A DNA stretch of 64,000 nucleotides from Meconema thalassinum (GCA_946902985.2 OX336393.1:360822779-360886778); one strand, 5' to 3'. Positions 34,285-46,677 are shown, counted from the stretch's first letter. Numbers and translations are program-made. The notes: generated by a model from the letters alone, not told the origin.

Positions 34285-34668
34285 TATCTTGACTTGAGAT
34301 CCCAATCTCGTGCAGATCATTTTGTATCTCACTGAACCAGGGCATCTTTGCCTTTCTCTCTTGGAGAAAAATGAAAATGCGATGGGTTAATCATTCTGAC
34401 GTCATTTGGGCCACGTGCCCATAAAACGTAATCTGTCATTTCCGCATTGCCTCATTAATTTTCTCCACGTGTGTGTATACATCCTGGTTAAGCCGTTTTC
34501 TAAACTCTCCATTCTCTTTAACCGGACCTAAGATTTTCCTCAAAATCTTCTTTTCCTTGGTTCCAAATATCTCCATCATCACTTTCTTGTTCATGGCGAG
34601 ACATTCCTCCGCATATAACGATTCTGGCCGGATAACAGTGCAGCAATGTTGGATTTTTGCATTCATAT
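34285..34668 (-). pseudogene. Group A LINE C-terminal remnant
   Basis: Minus strand: VIRPESLYAEECLAMN, KKILRKILGPVKENGEFRKR and FYGHVAQM match the LINE at 28870. A stop and frame changes follow below 34436. It ends near 34285. Confidence 0.8.
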
Positions 34669-34685
34669 TTTGTTATAGACTATTA

Positions 34686-34890
34686 CAGGGCGTCCGAAAA
34701 TGTTCTCCGCATTTGGTACGTGCAGCTGCGAGTGGTTGTGTAATAAGTTTAGTTGGGTGCCCTGTGTCGTTGAAAGGGGGACTCCTGCGTGTGGGCTGTC
34801 AGTGTGTATTGCGATAAGCGAGCGAGCCTGCATGTCTTCAGTGTGTATTACAGTATGCGAGCGTTCAGATAGATTATAGGAAGAGTGCAA
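34686..34890 (+). mobile_element. Left end of an IS630/Tc1-mariner-type transposon (relic)
   Basis: TA then CAGGGCGTCCGAAAATGTTC, which matches the reverse complement of the end at 45263-45287 at most positions. No transposase frame follows. The right limit is arbitrary. Confidence 0.45.
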
Positions 34891-35126
34891 CAGTATTACA
34901 AAGCGTAATTTTCAATACTTTATTCCTAAATTTTACAATATCCTTCCTAAAGCCATAAAAGAGCAGTTACATAAATCTACAAGGTTTATAAATAACGCAA
35001 AGATATTTGTTCGAGAGAATAAAAATGTCATTAAAGATATATTAAAGTAGCTTATCTATAACATTGCATTACCATTGCTACTTAACTATTTCACAAAACT
35101 TATTTTAATATATACAGTATATCTAT

Positions 35127-38072
35127 CTCTTATATAAAAACAAGTGTCCTGACTGACTGACTGACTGACTGACTGACTGACTGACTGACTCATCATCGCC
35201 CAGCCAAAACTATTAAAGTTAGAAACATGAAATTTTGGGGATATGTTCGTGGTAAGTCGAAAATGCGCACTAAGAAAGGATTTTTGGATATTCAGGTTCT
35301 AAAGGTGTCTTAAGGGGGTACACATGCATTTCATTGAATAGCAATATCTCCGGCTTGGTTTCATTGAGGGACGTGATACTCGGCATATAAACGTATCATT
35401 AAAAATAAGAAGACACGTGTCTGAGGGTTTTTCGATGTGGTGTATATTATGAGGTGAAAGGGGTGAAAAGTGGGGGTTGAAGGGTTCCTAACGGAGCGTG
35501 TATCTCTTAAACGACATAGGCGAGGAGTTTGAAACTCAGCGGTAAAAAATCAGCTTAAAAAATAAGTAAATAGATGTTTGACCGTTTTTTCATAAATCGA
35601 ATTTAAGGGGCCCATGGGGAGGGGTGAAATTCAGAAAAAAGAAAATTGAAATATACAAAGTCCTGACACACTCATCATCGCCCAGCCTAAATTATTGAAG
35701 TTAGAAACAAGACATTTTGGTGATATGATCATTATATGTCCAAACCGTCCACTAAGGGAGGTTTTTCGGATATTCAGGTTCTAAAGGGGTTGTTAAGGGG
35801 GTAAGACCTGCATTTCATTGAATAACAATAACTCCGGATTGGTTTCATTTGTGGATGTGATACTCGGCATATAAACTGATCATTAAAAATAAGAAGACAC
35901 GTGTCTGAGGGTTTTTCGATGTGGTGTATATTATGAGGTGAAAGGGGTGAAAAGTGGGGGTTGAAGATTTCCTAACGGAGCGTGTATCTCCTAAACGACA
36001 TAGGCGAGGAGTTTGAACTCAGCGGAAAAACATCAGCCTAAAAGTAAATAGGTGTTGACCGTTATTTTTTTCATAAATCCAATTTAAGGGGCCCATGGGA
36101 AGGGGTGAAATTGGGGGGGGGGGGGCGGGGGACAGGAAAGAAAGTGTCCTAACTGATTGACTGGCTCACTCACTCTTCAATCTCAGGAGGTGAAAACTGC
36201 TTAAAAATAAGTAAATAAGTGTTCGACAGTTTCTTTTTCATAAATCAAATTTAAGGGGTTCATGGGGAGGGGTGAAATTCTGGAGAAAAAAATGAAAGAA
36301 AATGTCCTGACTCACTCACTCACTCACTCACTCACTCACTCATCATCGCCCAGCCAAAATTAATGAAGTTAGAAACATGACATTTTGGGGATATGTTCGT
36401 TGTATGTCAAAACCGTACACTAAGGGAGGATTTTCGGATATTCAGGTTCTAGAGGCGTCTTAAGGGGGTTGAACCTGCATGGGAAGGGGTGAAATTCTGG
36501 GGGGGGGGACAGGAAAGAAAGTGTCCTAACTGATTGACTGACTCACTCACTCTTCAATCTCAGGAGGTGAAAACTGCTTAAAAATAAGTAAATAAGTGTT
36601 CGACAGTTTCTTTTTCATAAATCAAATTTAAGGGGTTCATGGGGAGGGGTGAAATTTTGGAGAAAATGAAATGAAAGAAAATGTCCTGACTCACTCACTT
36701 ACTCATCATCGCCCAGCCGAAATTAATGAAGTTAGAAACATGACATTTTGGGGATATGTTCGTTGTATGTCAAAACCGTACACTAAGGGAGGATTTTCGG
36801 ATATTCAGGTTCTAGAGGGGTCTTAAGGGGGTTGAACCTGCATTTTATTGAATAACAATATATCACGAGTGGTTTCATTTGTGGATGTGATACTCGACAC
36901 ATAAACTAATCATTAAAAATAAGCAGACATGTGTCTAAGGGTTTTTCGATGTGGTGTATATTATAAGGTGAAAGGGGTGAAAAGTGGGGGTTGAAGGTTT
37001 CCTAACGGAGCGTGTATCTCTTAAAAGACATAGGTGAGAAGTTTGAAACTCAGCGGAAAAAATCAGCTTAAAAATTAAGTAAATCGGTGTTCGAACGTTT
37101 TTTCATAAATTCAACTTAAGGGGGCCGATGGTGTGGGGTGAAATTCTGCGAAAAAAGGAGAGAAAGTGTCCTAACTGACTGACTAACTCACTCACTCATC
37201 AAACTCAGGGGAAAAAGACAGCTTAAAAAATAAGTTAATAGGTGTTCGAGCGTTTCTTCATAAATTCAATTTAAGGGGCCCATGGGGAGGGGTAAAATTC
37301 TGGGAAAAATAATTGAAAGAAAATGACCTGATTGACTCACTCACTCATCATCGCCCAGCCAAAATTATAGAAGTTAGAAACATGAAATTTTGGGGATATG
37401 TTCATTGTATGTCGAAAACGTCCACTAAGGAAAGATTTTTGGATATTCAGCTTCTAAATGGGTGTTAAGGGGGTAAACCTGCATTTAATTGAATAACAAT
37501 ATCTCACGAGTGGTTTCATTTGGGGATGTGATACTCGGCATATAAACCAATCATTAAAAATAAGCTGACACATGTCTAATGATTTTTCGATGTAATGTAT
37601 ATTAAGAGTAAAGGGGTGAAAAGTGGGGGTTGAAGGATTCCTAACGGAGCATGCATCTCCTAAACGACATAGGCGAGGAGTTTGAAACTCAGAGGAAAAC
37701 AATCAGCTTTATAATAAATAAATAAATAAATAAATACATAAATAAATAATTTAATAAATAGGTGTTCGACCGTATTTTCATAAATCCAATTTAAGGGGCT
37801 CATGGGGAGGGGTGAAATTCTGGAAGAAAAACGTCCACTAAGGAAGGAATTTTGGATATTCACTCTCATCGACCAACCAAAACTATTAAAGTTAGAAGAA
37901 TGATATTTTGGGATTATGTTTGTTGTGCGTCGAAAACGTCTACTGAGGAGGGATTTTTGGATATTCAAGTTCTAAAGGGGTGTGAACGGGGTTAAACCTG
38001 CATTTCATTGAAGAACAATATGACACGACTATGACGCGAGCGAAGCCGCGGGTACCTGCTAGTGTAATATAT
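35127..38072 (-). repeat. Repeat family D, minus array with both ends
   Basis: The right edge reads ACTAGCAGGTACCCGCGGC on the minus strand and the left edge ends CTTGTTTTTATATAAGAGAT. This is probably one element of about 2.9 kb made of ~0.45-0.5-kb tandem units, each with a TGAC/TGAG microsatellite (35149-35191 and 36308-36342 are the longest). A G run lies at 36114-36125. Confidence 0.75.
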
Positions 38073-38872
38073 TTTTAACATAGCACTTAACGTTATAATT
38101 AGGTAAGTAGACTTAATATGCCACCCTCAAGGCCTTGCCTTACGTGGTATACCTTACATGTATTCTTCCCTTACTCGACTGAATTTGTTATTCATCACAT
38201 AGATCTAAGACAGTACATTTTTAGAATAATACGTTTACTTAGATAATAACAAGAAATAGACTACATTTACAATATGATGAAGATTATACAGTACATATTT
38301 AATATAAAGGGACTCCAGTGATCAAGAGAACAAGTGATTTATACGGTGTTGTAGTGACAAGGACAATATCTATATAGCACACGCGATTGCTTGAGCAATG
38401 TACGGGTATGTCCTAATATTTAACAAGAAGTTCCGTGAAGAACTATACAGCCTACTTTTCATGCCAATGATTATTCTACAGAATATGAACCTATCAAGAA
38501 TAATGACGAAATTAAGTTGGTAATATCGAAATATCTAATTAGTTCAAAATATACCTGGTATAATGTAGCCTAATAGAGCACTACAGTTGGCAGCCCTGGT
38601 GACTGAATATATTCTTAGTTCCATTTCTTAAGGTACAGAATACAAAATGTGGTTGAAGTCCAATGGACGTTACATGCAGTTAGACACTGGATCTATCAGC
38701 ACGCGTAAAGGCATGTTACCAACAATGTCATGCGTGTGCTGATCAGAAATAATCTGAAATATTATGATATCTTGTTGTGCCAATTTTGGATGAAATCCAT
38801 TTGTTAGTATAGAAGTTACATGTATTTTAAAATTGGACATATCAGCAGGCATAGAATCATGTTGGCAGCACT

Positions 38873-39190
38873 AAAACTAACCTAACTAACCCCGTGGCAC
38901 TACAGCCCTTGATGGGCCTAGGCCTACCAAGCGACCGCTGCCCAGCCAATTGGCCTGCAGATTTTGGGGTGACACGTGGTCAGCGCGTCGGGTCCCCTCG
39001 GCCGTTAATCTTGGTTTTCGTGACCGGGGCACTGTCTCACTGTCAGACAGCTACTCAATTGTCCTCACGAGGCTGAGTGCACCTCGTTCCAACCCTCACG
39101 TCAGTTTTTAAATCCCTGACGGAGCCGGGGATCGAACCCGGGGCCTCCGGGTGAGAGGCAGGCGCTCTACCCCAACACCACGGGGCCGGC
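38873..39190 (-). mobile_element. tRNA-derived SINE, family D, 15-bp TSD
   Basis: The tRNA-like head lies at the right (minus-strand B box GGTTCGATCCCCGG at about 39128-39141; A-box region GGGGTAGAGCGCC). CATGTTGGCAGCACT flanks it at 38858-38872 and 39191-39205, perfectly. The second copy is at 53949. Confidence 0.9.
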
Positions 39191-39734
39191 CATGTTGGCA
39201 GCACTGCCTTGTATTAATTACTCCAAATTACTCTAGAATGTCAGGTACTATACGTGTGCAAAGTATAGAGCTGTTAGCTTGCATACTTTCTGATATATTG
39301 ATATTAGGGTAAAAAAAATATAGACAGCATTTATCAACAGTTGGCAGCCCTGAGTGCTCTTAGCAATACTTATAGTCATATCTGTTATGGTACACATAGC
39401 ACATACGAAATTTGGTTGAAATCCAACTGATAGTATATAAGTTACATGTATTTAAAAATTGGTACTATCAGCAGGCTTATAATCATGTTGGTAGAACTGA
39501 CGTATATAAGTTACTCCAAATTAATCTAAAATGTCAGAATGTACGTGTGCATAGTTTAAAGCTGTTGGCTTGCATACTTTCTGATATATTGGTATTTGGA
39601 TAAACTAAAAATAGAGAGAGCAATCATTAACAGTTGGCAGGCCTGGTGGCTCTTAAGAATACGCTCAGTCATATCTGTTTATGAACAGATATTACATACA
39701 TAATTTGGTTGAAATCCAATTGATAGTGTAGAAG

Positions 39735-39773
<39 letters not shown>

Positions 39774-40013
39774 TCAATATGAAGGAACACAGGCACCAGC
39801 CCAAATACATTCCTTCTTGACATTATCTGATTAAATAACAACATGTATCAGTGGAAAATAGAGAAAACAGATTACACAAATTACACAAATGAACAACAGA
39901 ACATAAATACTACAAAGGAGATCGTGAAAATATAAACCATAAAATGAAAACAAAACTGTACAAAGTAGAAAAAAAAGAATATAAAAAATAAAGGAGAAAA
40001 GAGTACCCAGTAT

Positions 40014-42856
40014 TCAAGGAACAGCTGCTTTTACTTGTTTATTGAATACGTTAGCGCCAGCGAATAAATCTACTTGAACATCAATTGAATTATAAAATGA
40101 TAATATTTTAACTAAAGGCGAATTAGAATGGTGAACACTTTTAGATCTTGGGATGTGAAAGAGTGCTTGCTGTCGAGATCTTACTTGTGGTACATGAAAA
40201 GTAATGAATTGAAATAATTCTTGGCAGTCAACTTTTCCAGTTAAAATTTTCCTCAGCAGTTGCAAAGAACTTAACGACCTTCTACTTTTCAAGGACTTGA
40301 AATTGAACAAATTTCGTAAAAACTGAGTCGAAGTATCAAATGGACAAAATACATTGAACGTCTTATAATACATGTATCTTAGAAATTTATTTTGCACAAT
40401 CTCAATGTGATGAATTTGATCTTTATAAAAGGGATCCCAGATTACTGCTGAATATTCTAAGTTGCTTCGAACTAAACTTTCATACAACTTAACAATTACT
40501 CCAGTTTTAGTAAATAATTTGGAGTTTCTAATGACAAAACCAAGCATCTTGTTGGCCGAACTAATTATATTTGCAATATGGTTATTAAAGGTTAATTTGC
40601 TGTCTTAAATAATTCCTAAATCATTTATCGACGGTACAATTTCGAATGCTGTTTCTCCAATACAATATTTAGGATTTATATACTCCTTCTTCCTTGTAAA
40701 TACCATGACTTTACATTTTTTTACATTCAGGACTAAATTATTACTAACACACCAAGCTACAATATTATTAACATCCCTCTGAAGGTCATTCTCGTCTCTC
40801 AAGTTGTATATGGTCTTATATAGCTTTACATCGTCAGCAAACAATAAGCAGTCAGAGTAACATAGAATATTAGGCAAATCATTAACCAAAATTAGAAATA
40901 GAAGAGGCCCAAGATTAGATCCTTGTGGGACACCAGAAGAACTAACAATATTACCTGAAATTTCACTTCTGAAACAAACAAATTGCTGTCTAAATTTTAA
41001 GTAGGAGCATAACGATTGAAGTAATGGTTTAGCAACTCCAAACTGGTACAGCTTTGTCACCAGAATGTTATGGTCTACTTTGTCAAAGGCCTTTCTAAAT
41101 CCATGTATATCACGTCAGTTCTTCTATTGGTATCTAATGCATTGTAAACCTTTTGAGTAAACCCCAGCAAATTTGTAATAACTGATCTTCCGGGCATAAA
41201 GCCATGCTGATATTGTGAGAGCTCAACCTTAATATGATTGTAAATCTTAGAATATAAAATGTGCTCATATACTTTTGCTATAGCATTTATCACTGAGACA
41301 GGGCGGTAGTTCGATATCATTTCAGAGTTGCCTCCCTTTAGGATTGGAATAATTCTAGACATTTTCCACTTTCCAGGAAAGCTTGACGTCTTTAAAGAAA
41401 GATTAAAGATGAAGGCCAACTGAGAAACCAATAAGTCCACACAGCCCTTGATTATGTATGGTGGTATGCCATCAGGCCCACAGGATTTCTTAGGCTTTAA
41501 CTTTCTATTTATAGTTGTTCTTACTTCATCCACCGTTATGTGAGTCACGTTCAGCATATCAACCCTGGGCAAAACAGGAAATTCATTCAAAGACAAATGA
41601 TCCACATTATAAGTAAAATTCGTTTTGATATATACTGAAGAGAAATACTCAGCAAACCCATCTGCAATACTTCCAGCTGTATAATGATTTCCGTTCAGTA
41701 TAAATGTGTAGTCGCGTGTATGTGATTCCCGCTTGCTTTTAACATACGTCCAAAACTGATTAATGTTATTCTCAACTCCATTTTCCAGACTATGAATGTA
41801 AACAGCATAAGCCATTCGTAATTTTGTTTTTAGTTCCGATCTAAGCTGTCTAAATCTTTCATCATAATATTTCGAAAAACGTCTTTTTGCAGCACACTTT
41901 TTCTTAATTTTTATGGTTTGGATAATATCTCGTGAGAACCATACTGGATATTTGGATTTTCGAATGAATTTCTGCTTAGGTACACAATTTTCAAAACATT
42001 TGTAGAATGAAGAATAAAAGAAATCAACAGCATGATCAACATCCTTAAATGTGTACAGTAAACTCCAGTCTAAATCTCGTATGTTGCAATAGAGTCTCAA
42101 AAAATCAGCCTTTTTGAAGTTTTAATATTCACGATTAATTCTAGGAAGCAATGGAACCTTTTTAATGGGTGGTATTGCTAAATAAAGTGCAGGGTGATGT
42201 AAGTCTTCAGGTACCAACGGGAATTCTTCGTGCTTTAAATCAATTTGAATATTACCTAAAACCAAATCCAATGTCTTGAAATTAGAATTTTGAATATTGT
42301 TGTGCGATGTTAATCCAAGATACGAGATGAACTGGAATAAACGACGACAGACCGTGGACCCTTCATTAAAATTATAACCGGCGTTGCTAATTTCAGGTAC
42401 GTTGAAATCGCCCACAATCAGGCAGTCAGATGTTATAAGACTATCAACGTTTTCAATGTAATTAAAGTATCCTTCATATACAGAGAGTTTAGAGGAGGGG
42501 GTAATGTAAACAACATTTATGAATAATTTACGAGTATGACCCTGAAGGTAAAGAGTTAAGGATTCGCATTGTTGTTCATTGTAGATAGAACATAATTTGG
42601 ATTTATACCCCTTTTTGACTGCTACGGCTACTCCTCCACCTCTAGACTTCCCAGATATAAACATATCCCTATCATTTCTGAACATTACATAACGATCATC
42701 GCATAACTCACTATCCATAATATCTTGACCCAAGAAACTCTCTGTTAATACAATTATATCATAGTCACAACAAAGTAGATTTTTAAGAAACACGTCAGTT
42801 TTTGTCCTTAGGCCCCGAACATTTTGATAATAAATGGACAATTCATTTACAGACAT
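40014..42856 (-). pseudogene. LINE ORF2: APE endonuclease and reverse transcriptase, disrupted
   Basis: The endonuclease (42856-42122) has YYQNVRGLRTK, LTESFL, GGGVAVAVKK, VGDFNVP and DLHHPAL, the APE-type active-site blocks. An in-frame TAA ends it near 42121. RT continues at 42100: KKSCGPDGIPPYIIK, NYRPVSVI, and QHGFMPGRSV. At about 41090 one A appears to be missing within motif A (MDLE then a shift). The 41060-40605 frame has SGVPQGSNLGPLLF and FADDVKLY, and a second stop lies near 40603. 40547-40014 is the thumb and C-terminus. ORF2 nicks DNA and copies the RNA at the nick. Two stops and one shift make it inactive. Confidence 0.92.
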
Positions 42857-42982
42857 TAGTATACAATAAAAAATATAGTGAATACAAAACTGATATAACT
42901 AAATATAAATCAATAATGCATACCAAAGTATTAAGAGGAGCCAACGAACAATTAAATACATTTCTGTGCCAGTACATCGAAA

Positions 42983-43930
42983 TCACAACTTACTCAGGTC
43001 CTCGTTAGTACTGATGACATGAATTGGACTCCCTTCTAATTTCCTAATCATGATCTTTCCACTTCTACTAACCCAAAGGTATTTATAGCTCTTTTCCCGC
43101 TGCAGTTGCTTAGCCTTTGCAAATAAAACTCTTCTAGCTGGGGCAAGTGATTGATTAATATATATTGGGCTGGAAGTTGACATACCAAGGTGTGTTGTAG
43201 AAAGGGTCCGCTTAACCTTTCGTTTGGCAAGAAATTGCTGCTTGTGGGTCCTTCTAACAAATTTAACAATAATTCCTGAAGTGGGACGATTGTGAGCCTT
43301 TTTCAGACGATGACAGGCATCAATCATGTCCTCCTTCAAATCTAAATCTAAAGCCTTGCCTATATTAATGACAGTCTGTACGACATCTTCATTAGGGGAC
43401 TCTGGAACACCAAATATTTCCACAGTGTTTGACCTTGAATATTGCTCAAGGTCATCACACCTCGATGCAAGATTATTTGCTACATTCGTCAGACGTCTGT
43501 TTTCTGATACTAAATTGTCTATGAATGTTTGTTGCCTATCAATAATTTCCTGCTGTTTACTGATAAGTTTGCTACTTTCATCCAATCTGTCATGACAGAC
43601 ATCAATAGACTTCCCCAGTTGCCTCTCAATGTCAGTAGTAGACTTGTTTACACTGTCCAACTTCTCCTGCATAGATAGTAATAGTTTGTATATTTCACCA
43701 ACAGATGGCACCACGGACGCTGGCTGGTTTTCACTATGTAAACTCTCACGCCTCTTACTATAGCACTGTTTACACCTCCATAATTGGCTCTGCGATCGCA
43801 TATACTCTACATCCGCTTCTTTGAGATTCACACATTTACTGTGAAACCAATTATTACATTCACTGCACTGAATTTTGGCTGTTACGTCTTGTCTTGGCAC
43901 TGCCTTTGAACATTCCAAGCAGGTACTCAT
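42983..43930 (-). CDS. LINE ORF1 protein: PHD finger, coiled coil, Baculo_FP-like domain
   Basis: 315 residues, open throughout. C4, C7, C22, C25, H30, C33, C53 and C56 make a complete C4HC3 PHD pattern. Residues ~75-160 are heptad-rich (QEKLDSVNK, KQQEIIDRQQTFID), suggesting a coiled coil. From ~165 LEQYSRSNTVEIFGVPES to the end follows the pattern of the domain named after a baculovirus FP protein, which is widespread in CR1 and jockey-type LINE ORF1s. Such proteins bind the element RNA and help carry it to chromatin; that role is by family. The start is the first methionine, just before the first zinc ligands. A host PHD gene is unlikely because a LINE ORF2 follows directly. Confidence 0.9.
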   Translation of the reverse strand: MSTCLECSKAVPRQDVTAKIQCSECNNWFHSKCVNLKEADVEYMRSQSQLWRCKQCYSKRRESLHSENQPASVVPSVGEIYKLLLSMQEKLDSVNKSTTDIERQLGKSIDVCHDRLDESSKLISKQQEIIDRQQTFIDNLVSENRRLTNVANNLASRCDDLEQYSRSNTVEIFGVPESPNEDVVQTVINIGKALDLDLKEDMIDACHRLKKAHNRPTSGIIVKFVRRTHKQQFLAKRKVKRTLSTTHLGMSTSSPIYINQSLAPARRVLFAKAKQLQREKSYKYLWVSRSGKIMIRKLEGSPIHVISTNEDLSKL

Positions 43931-44748
43931 CGCTACACTCTTTGGATATACAGTATCGACTTGAAAGGCAAAGATGTGACAGTGAGGATACCCCTATACT
44001 TCAGTTGAATTAGGTTGGTAATACTGGTGTTCTAGTGTTTACATGCACATAACGACTCTAAAAACTGCTCAATTTGGCAATTATGTGAATATCTACCGGT
44101 TTACATTATATATTAAATATTCCTGAGTAACTTACTGCACTCGTAGACACGTGTTTAAGTCGTTCCACTTAAAAATTCACCAGAAACAACTCTATTTACA
44201 CGGAGCACAAACTGACCCGACCGCCTTACACCATTGCCAAATAGTGAATATGCATTTAAACATTGGACCTATCAGAAGGCTTAAAATTATTTTGGCAACA
44301 CTGTCATGGCTGGCCTCCTGGAAATTAAACTGAAATAGTCTTATCTACATGTGTGCCAATTTTGGAATAGCTCCCATGCATACCTTGCAAGATATCCAAC
44401 ATGGAGCTCAAATTTCTAGTGCGTTTTTTCAGCAGTTGGTAGCACTGATATCATTTTCAAATATGGACGTGAGATATTCCGGTGCACATATTTACTCATA
44501 CTAAATTTGGTTTTGATTGCTGCAGCCGTTTAGGAGTTGATAGGGGGGGACACACACACAGCCAGACAGACAGACAGACACACATTTTCCCGGATCGATC
44601 TCATAAGACTACTTTCTCCTCATTTTTGCAAAATGTGAAAAGTAGGCTAAAAATCTATGTATGCATATATTTTCTTGTATTGCTGGATGTAATATTGATA
44701 TTCTTAATAATAATACTACTACTACTAATAATAATAATAATAATAATA

Positions 44749-45287
44749 CAGGGTGTTTTTTGGGTGGAATACTTTTTCTCGGTTTACAGAAAATGTAAAA
44801 TTAAGATTTCAGGCGCAGTTTCCTAATTCAAATTGTCCAAACCGTGATACCGTTCGGGATTTGGCAAGTAAATTTAGTGTGACTGGCTCAGTTCACGATG
44901 TACCGGGAACAGGCAGGCCTACGCTTTTAACGGACCAAAAACTTGATGAAATCTCCGATATAATGCTGCGTAGTCCAAGTAAATCAACACGAAAATTAGC
45001 TCAACAAACAGGAATCTCTAAGTCGACAGCACATAAAGCTGTAAGAGACAAGCTTCAGTTGTTCCCTTATAATGTTACCGTGGTTCATGAATTAAAATAA
45101 ACTGATTACGGAAAAAGAGTGATGTACTGTGAATGGTTCCAGCATGTGTTATGAATGGCTGTGGTGAGTAGAAAGTTTACTGTTTATTTGTTATGATGCA
45201 AGCGGCAGCCGTGCTACCAACGTAACTGCTGTAGCTAGCTCTCGCAGACGCATGTAGGCGCTGCGGAGAACATTCCCGGACGCACTG
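44749..45287 (+). mobile_element. Internally deleted IS630/Tc1-mariner-type transposon
   Basis: Flanked by TA on both sides (44747-44748 and 45288-45289). The ends are CAGGGTGTTTT on the left and, reversed, CAGTGCGTCCGGGAATG on the right, so only the outer bases are similar. It contains the N-terminal part of a transposase and then the 3' end, with the catalytic domain missing. Confidence 0.65.
44753..45100 (+). pseudogene. Transposase N-terminal DNA-binding region
   Basis: 115 residues: RDTVRDLASKFSVTGSVHDV, GTGRPTLLTDQKLDEI, SPSKSTRKLAQQTGISKSTAHK, and FPYNVTVVHELK. This is the paired helix-turn-helix layout (with the GRP linker) of IS630-related insect transposases of the kind annotated with DUF4817. 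The frame stops before the DDE catalytic domain. Residues following the stop (YCEWFQHVL) fit the same family. The first methionine lies in the terminal region and is not a confident start. Confidence 0.7.
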
Positions 45288-45289
45288 TA

Positions 45290-46677
45290 TTATTATTGTA
45301 GAATATAGCTCTTCAAGTACTGACGGAATTTCACAGATTGCAAATCAAGAATTTATTTTTCTCTTACTAATTTCCTAAACAGTTCGATGTGTACTAACGA
45401 TTGGTAAAATTGTATAATATGTGCGAATTTTACAAGGTAACAACAACGTTAATATTTAATTCAACGAGGTTGTCACCAAATATTATTAATAGGAACTATA
45501 GAATCGTTGGTGCTCTCTCTCTTTTGGTACTTTAACTCTCGCATCTGTCAGCGCATATTAAATACAGGCAAACTAAATTAATCAGTTTACCTTGATTTTT
45601 TATCACTCCAAATTAAAAGTGAATCCTTGCTTCGCAGATAACATCTAGCTTCTTAAATCTTAAAATGCAAGATTTTCTCTGATATGTTTCCGTGAGAAAC
45701 GGAAACTCAAGCCGTCTGGTGAGGAGTTTAAAAATACGAGGCCTGTCACTCTACATTAGTAACTAAGTGGAACTTTCGGATAGCTCGCTTTGAAGCTAGA
45801 TGGTAAAATTGTCACGATCCTTCAAGTGAGTGAGTTCTCAAGTATTAAGCATAGCAGTTTATTTTTTCATTGTCGCTCTGCTAGATTCAGGAAGCAAAAT
45901 TACGTAGATCTACAAGAAAAATTCGCCACATGCACTTTTTATCACTAACTTTATACTTCTCTTGACATCGCAATGCAAGATGTGTGAATGAGGTCACTTG
46001 ACCTGATATGGATACTACAGCACAGTTCTAATGCATGAGCCTCAATGAAGTCGCAAGTTGTCTATAAATCACTTCAAACCGGTCGTGGAGTGAGGAAATG
46101 TTATTAACATTTACCACTAATAATACTGCATTTATGGTGGAATGAACGCATACCGAGAGATATGTGAAAAATATGTCCAGGGGAGTAAGACATTTGTACG
46201 ATCTGTATATAGGTTTTCTTTTTCTTAGCTGACGTGAATCAGTGGTAATGTGTTGGTCATGAACTGAACTCGAGCTGGGTTTCCGTTTCGAATATAGTCA
46301 CGGGTATGAATGTGTGTTGTCTTTAATTGAATGCCCATTCCATTTCTCTATATTGAAATAATATTTCCTCATCATATCAAGACACATAATACATGCAAAA
46401 ATAAATTAACTTAGGAGCTGGATGCATGGCTAAAATAAACGATCAAAGCCAAAAAATATTTCAAAAAAGCTAATTTTGTTAGAATTTGCGTATGGCTGAT
46501 AGTTTATTTCTCTTATCAGCTGTTTAATGCTTATTTTGTCCCATAAGTGATCTTCCTTACAGTAGGTCTACATTATATAATTCTCAGAAAAATGTACTGA
46601 CTCCGAATCGCGAACTTGTACAGATATTGGCCAAACAAGCCCCGATAGTCTAGCCATAATTAAGCTAACTGCTGTTA
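45290..46677. other. Unassigned AT-rich sequence
   Basis: No long frame, no match to other parts of the window, no regulatory motif that I can defend. Confidence 0.45.

Larger units (their letters stand above)
39737..44247 (-). mobile_element. CR1/jockey-group LINE, near complete
   Basis: Order on the minus strand: 5' UTR (44247-43931), ORF1, 126-bp gap, ORF2 (42856-40014), short 3' UTR, (AAAT)n tail (39772-39737). It sits inside an H3 element. No clear TSD is visible: the junctions read GAAGTTA/TTTATTT on the left and ATAGTGA/ATATGCA on the right. It has a few disabling changes in ORF2 and an open ORF1, so it is a fairly young dead copy. Confidence 0.88.
38423..44653 (-). mobile_element. 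HINE-like element H3 split by a SINE and a LINE
   Basis: Left end AACAAGAAGTTCCGTGAAGAACT then AGCCTACTTTTCA; right end TGAAAAGTAGGCTAAAAA: a perfect 13-bp terminal inverted repeat. Removing 38873-39205 and 39737-44247 leaves about 1.38 kb, the length of the intact copy at 25238-26614, and the sequences join in register (GAAGTTAT then ATGCATTTAAAC). Confidence 0.75.

Noticed and set aside
36114..36125. G-run as a regulatory G-quadruplex
   Set aside because: It is a single variable homopolymer inside a repeat unit, without the four spaced runs needed.
30526..38072. CRISPR-like regularly spaced repeats
   Set aside because: Units are ~0.45-0.5 kb, diverged and transposon-derived, and the sequence is clearly eukaryotic.
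42983..43930. A host PHD-finger chromatin gene
   Set aside because: It is followed directly by a LINE endonuclease/RT, and its C-terminal domain is typical of LINE ORF1 proteins.
42983..43930. Baculovirus insertion, because of the FP-type domain
   Set aside because: The domain is common in insect LINE ORF1s and no other viral gene is present.
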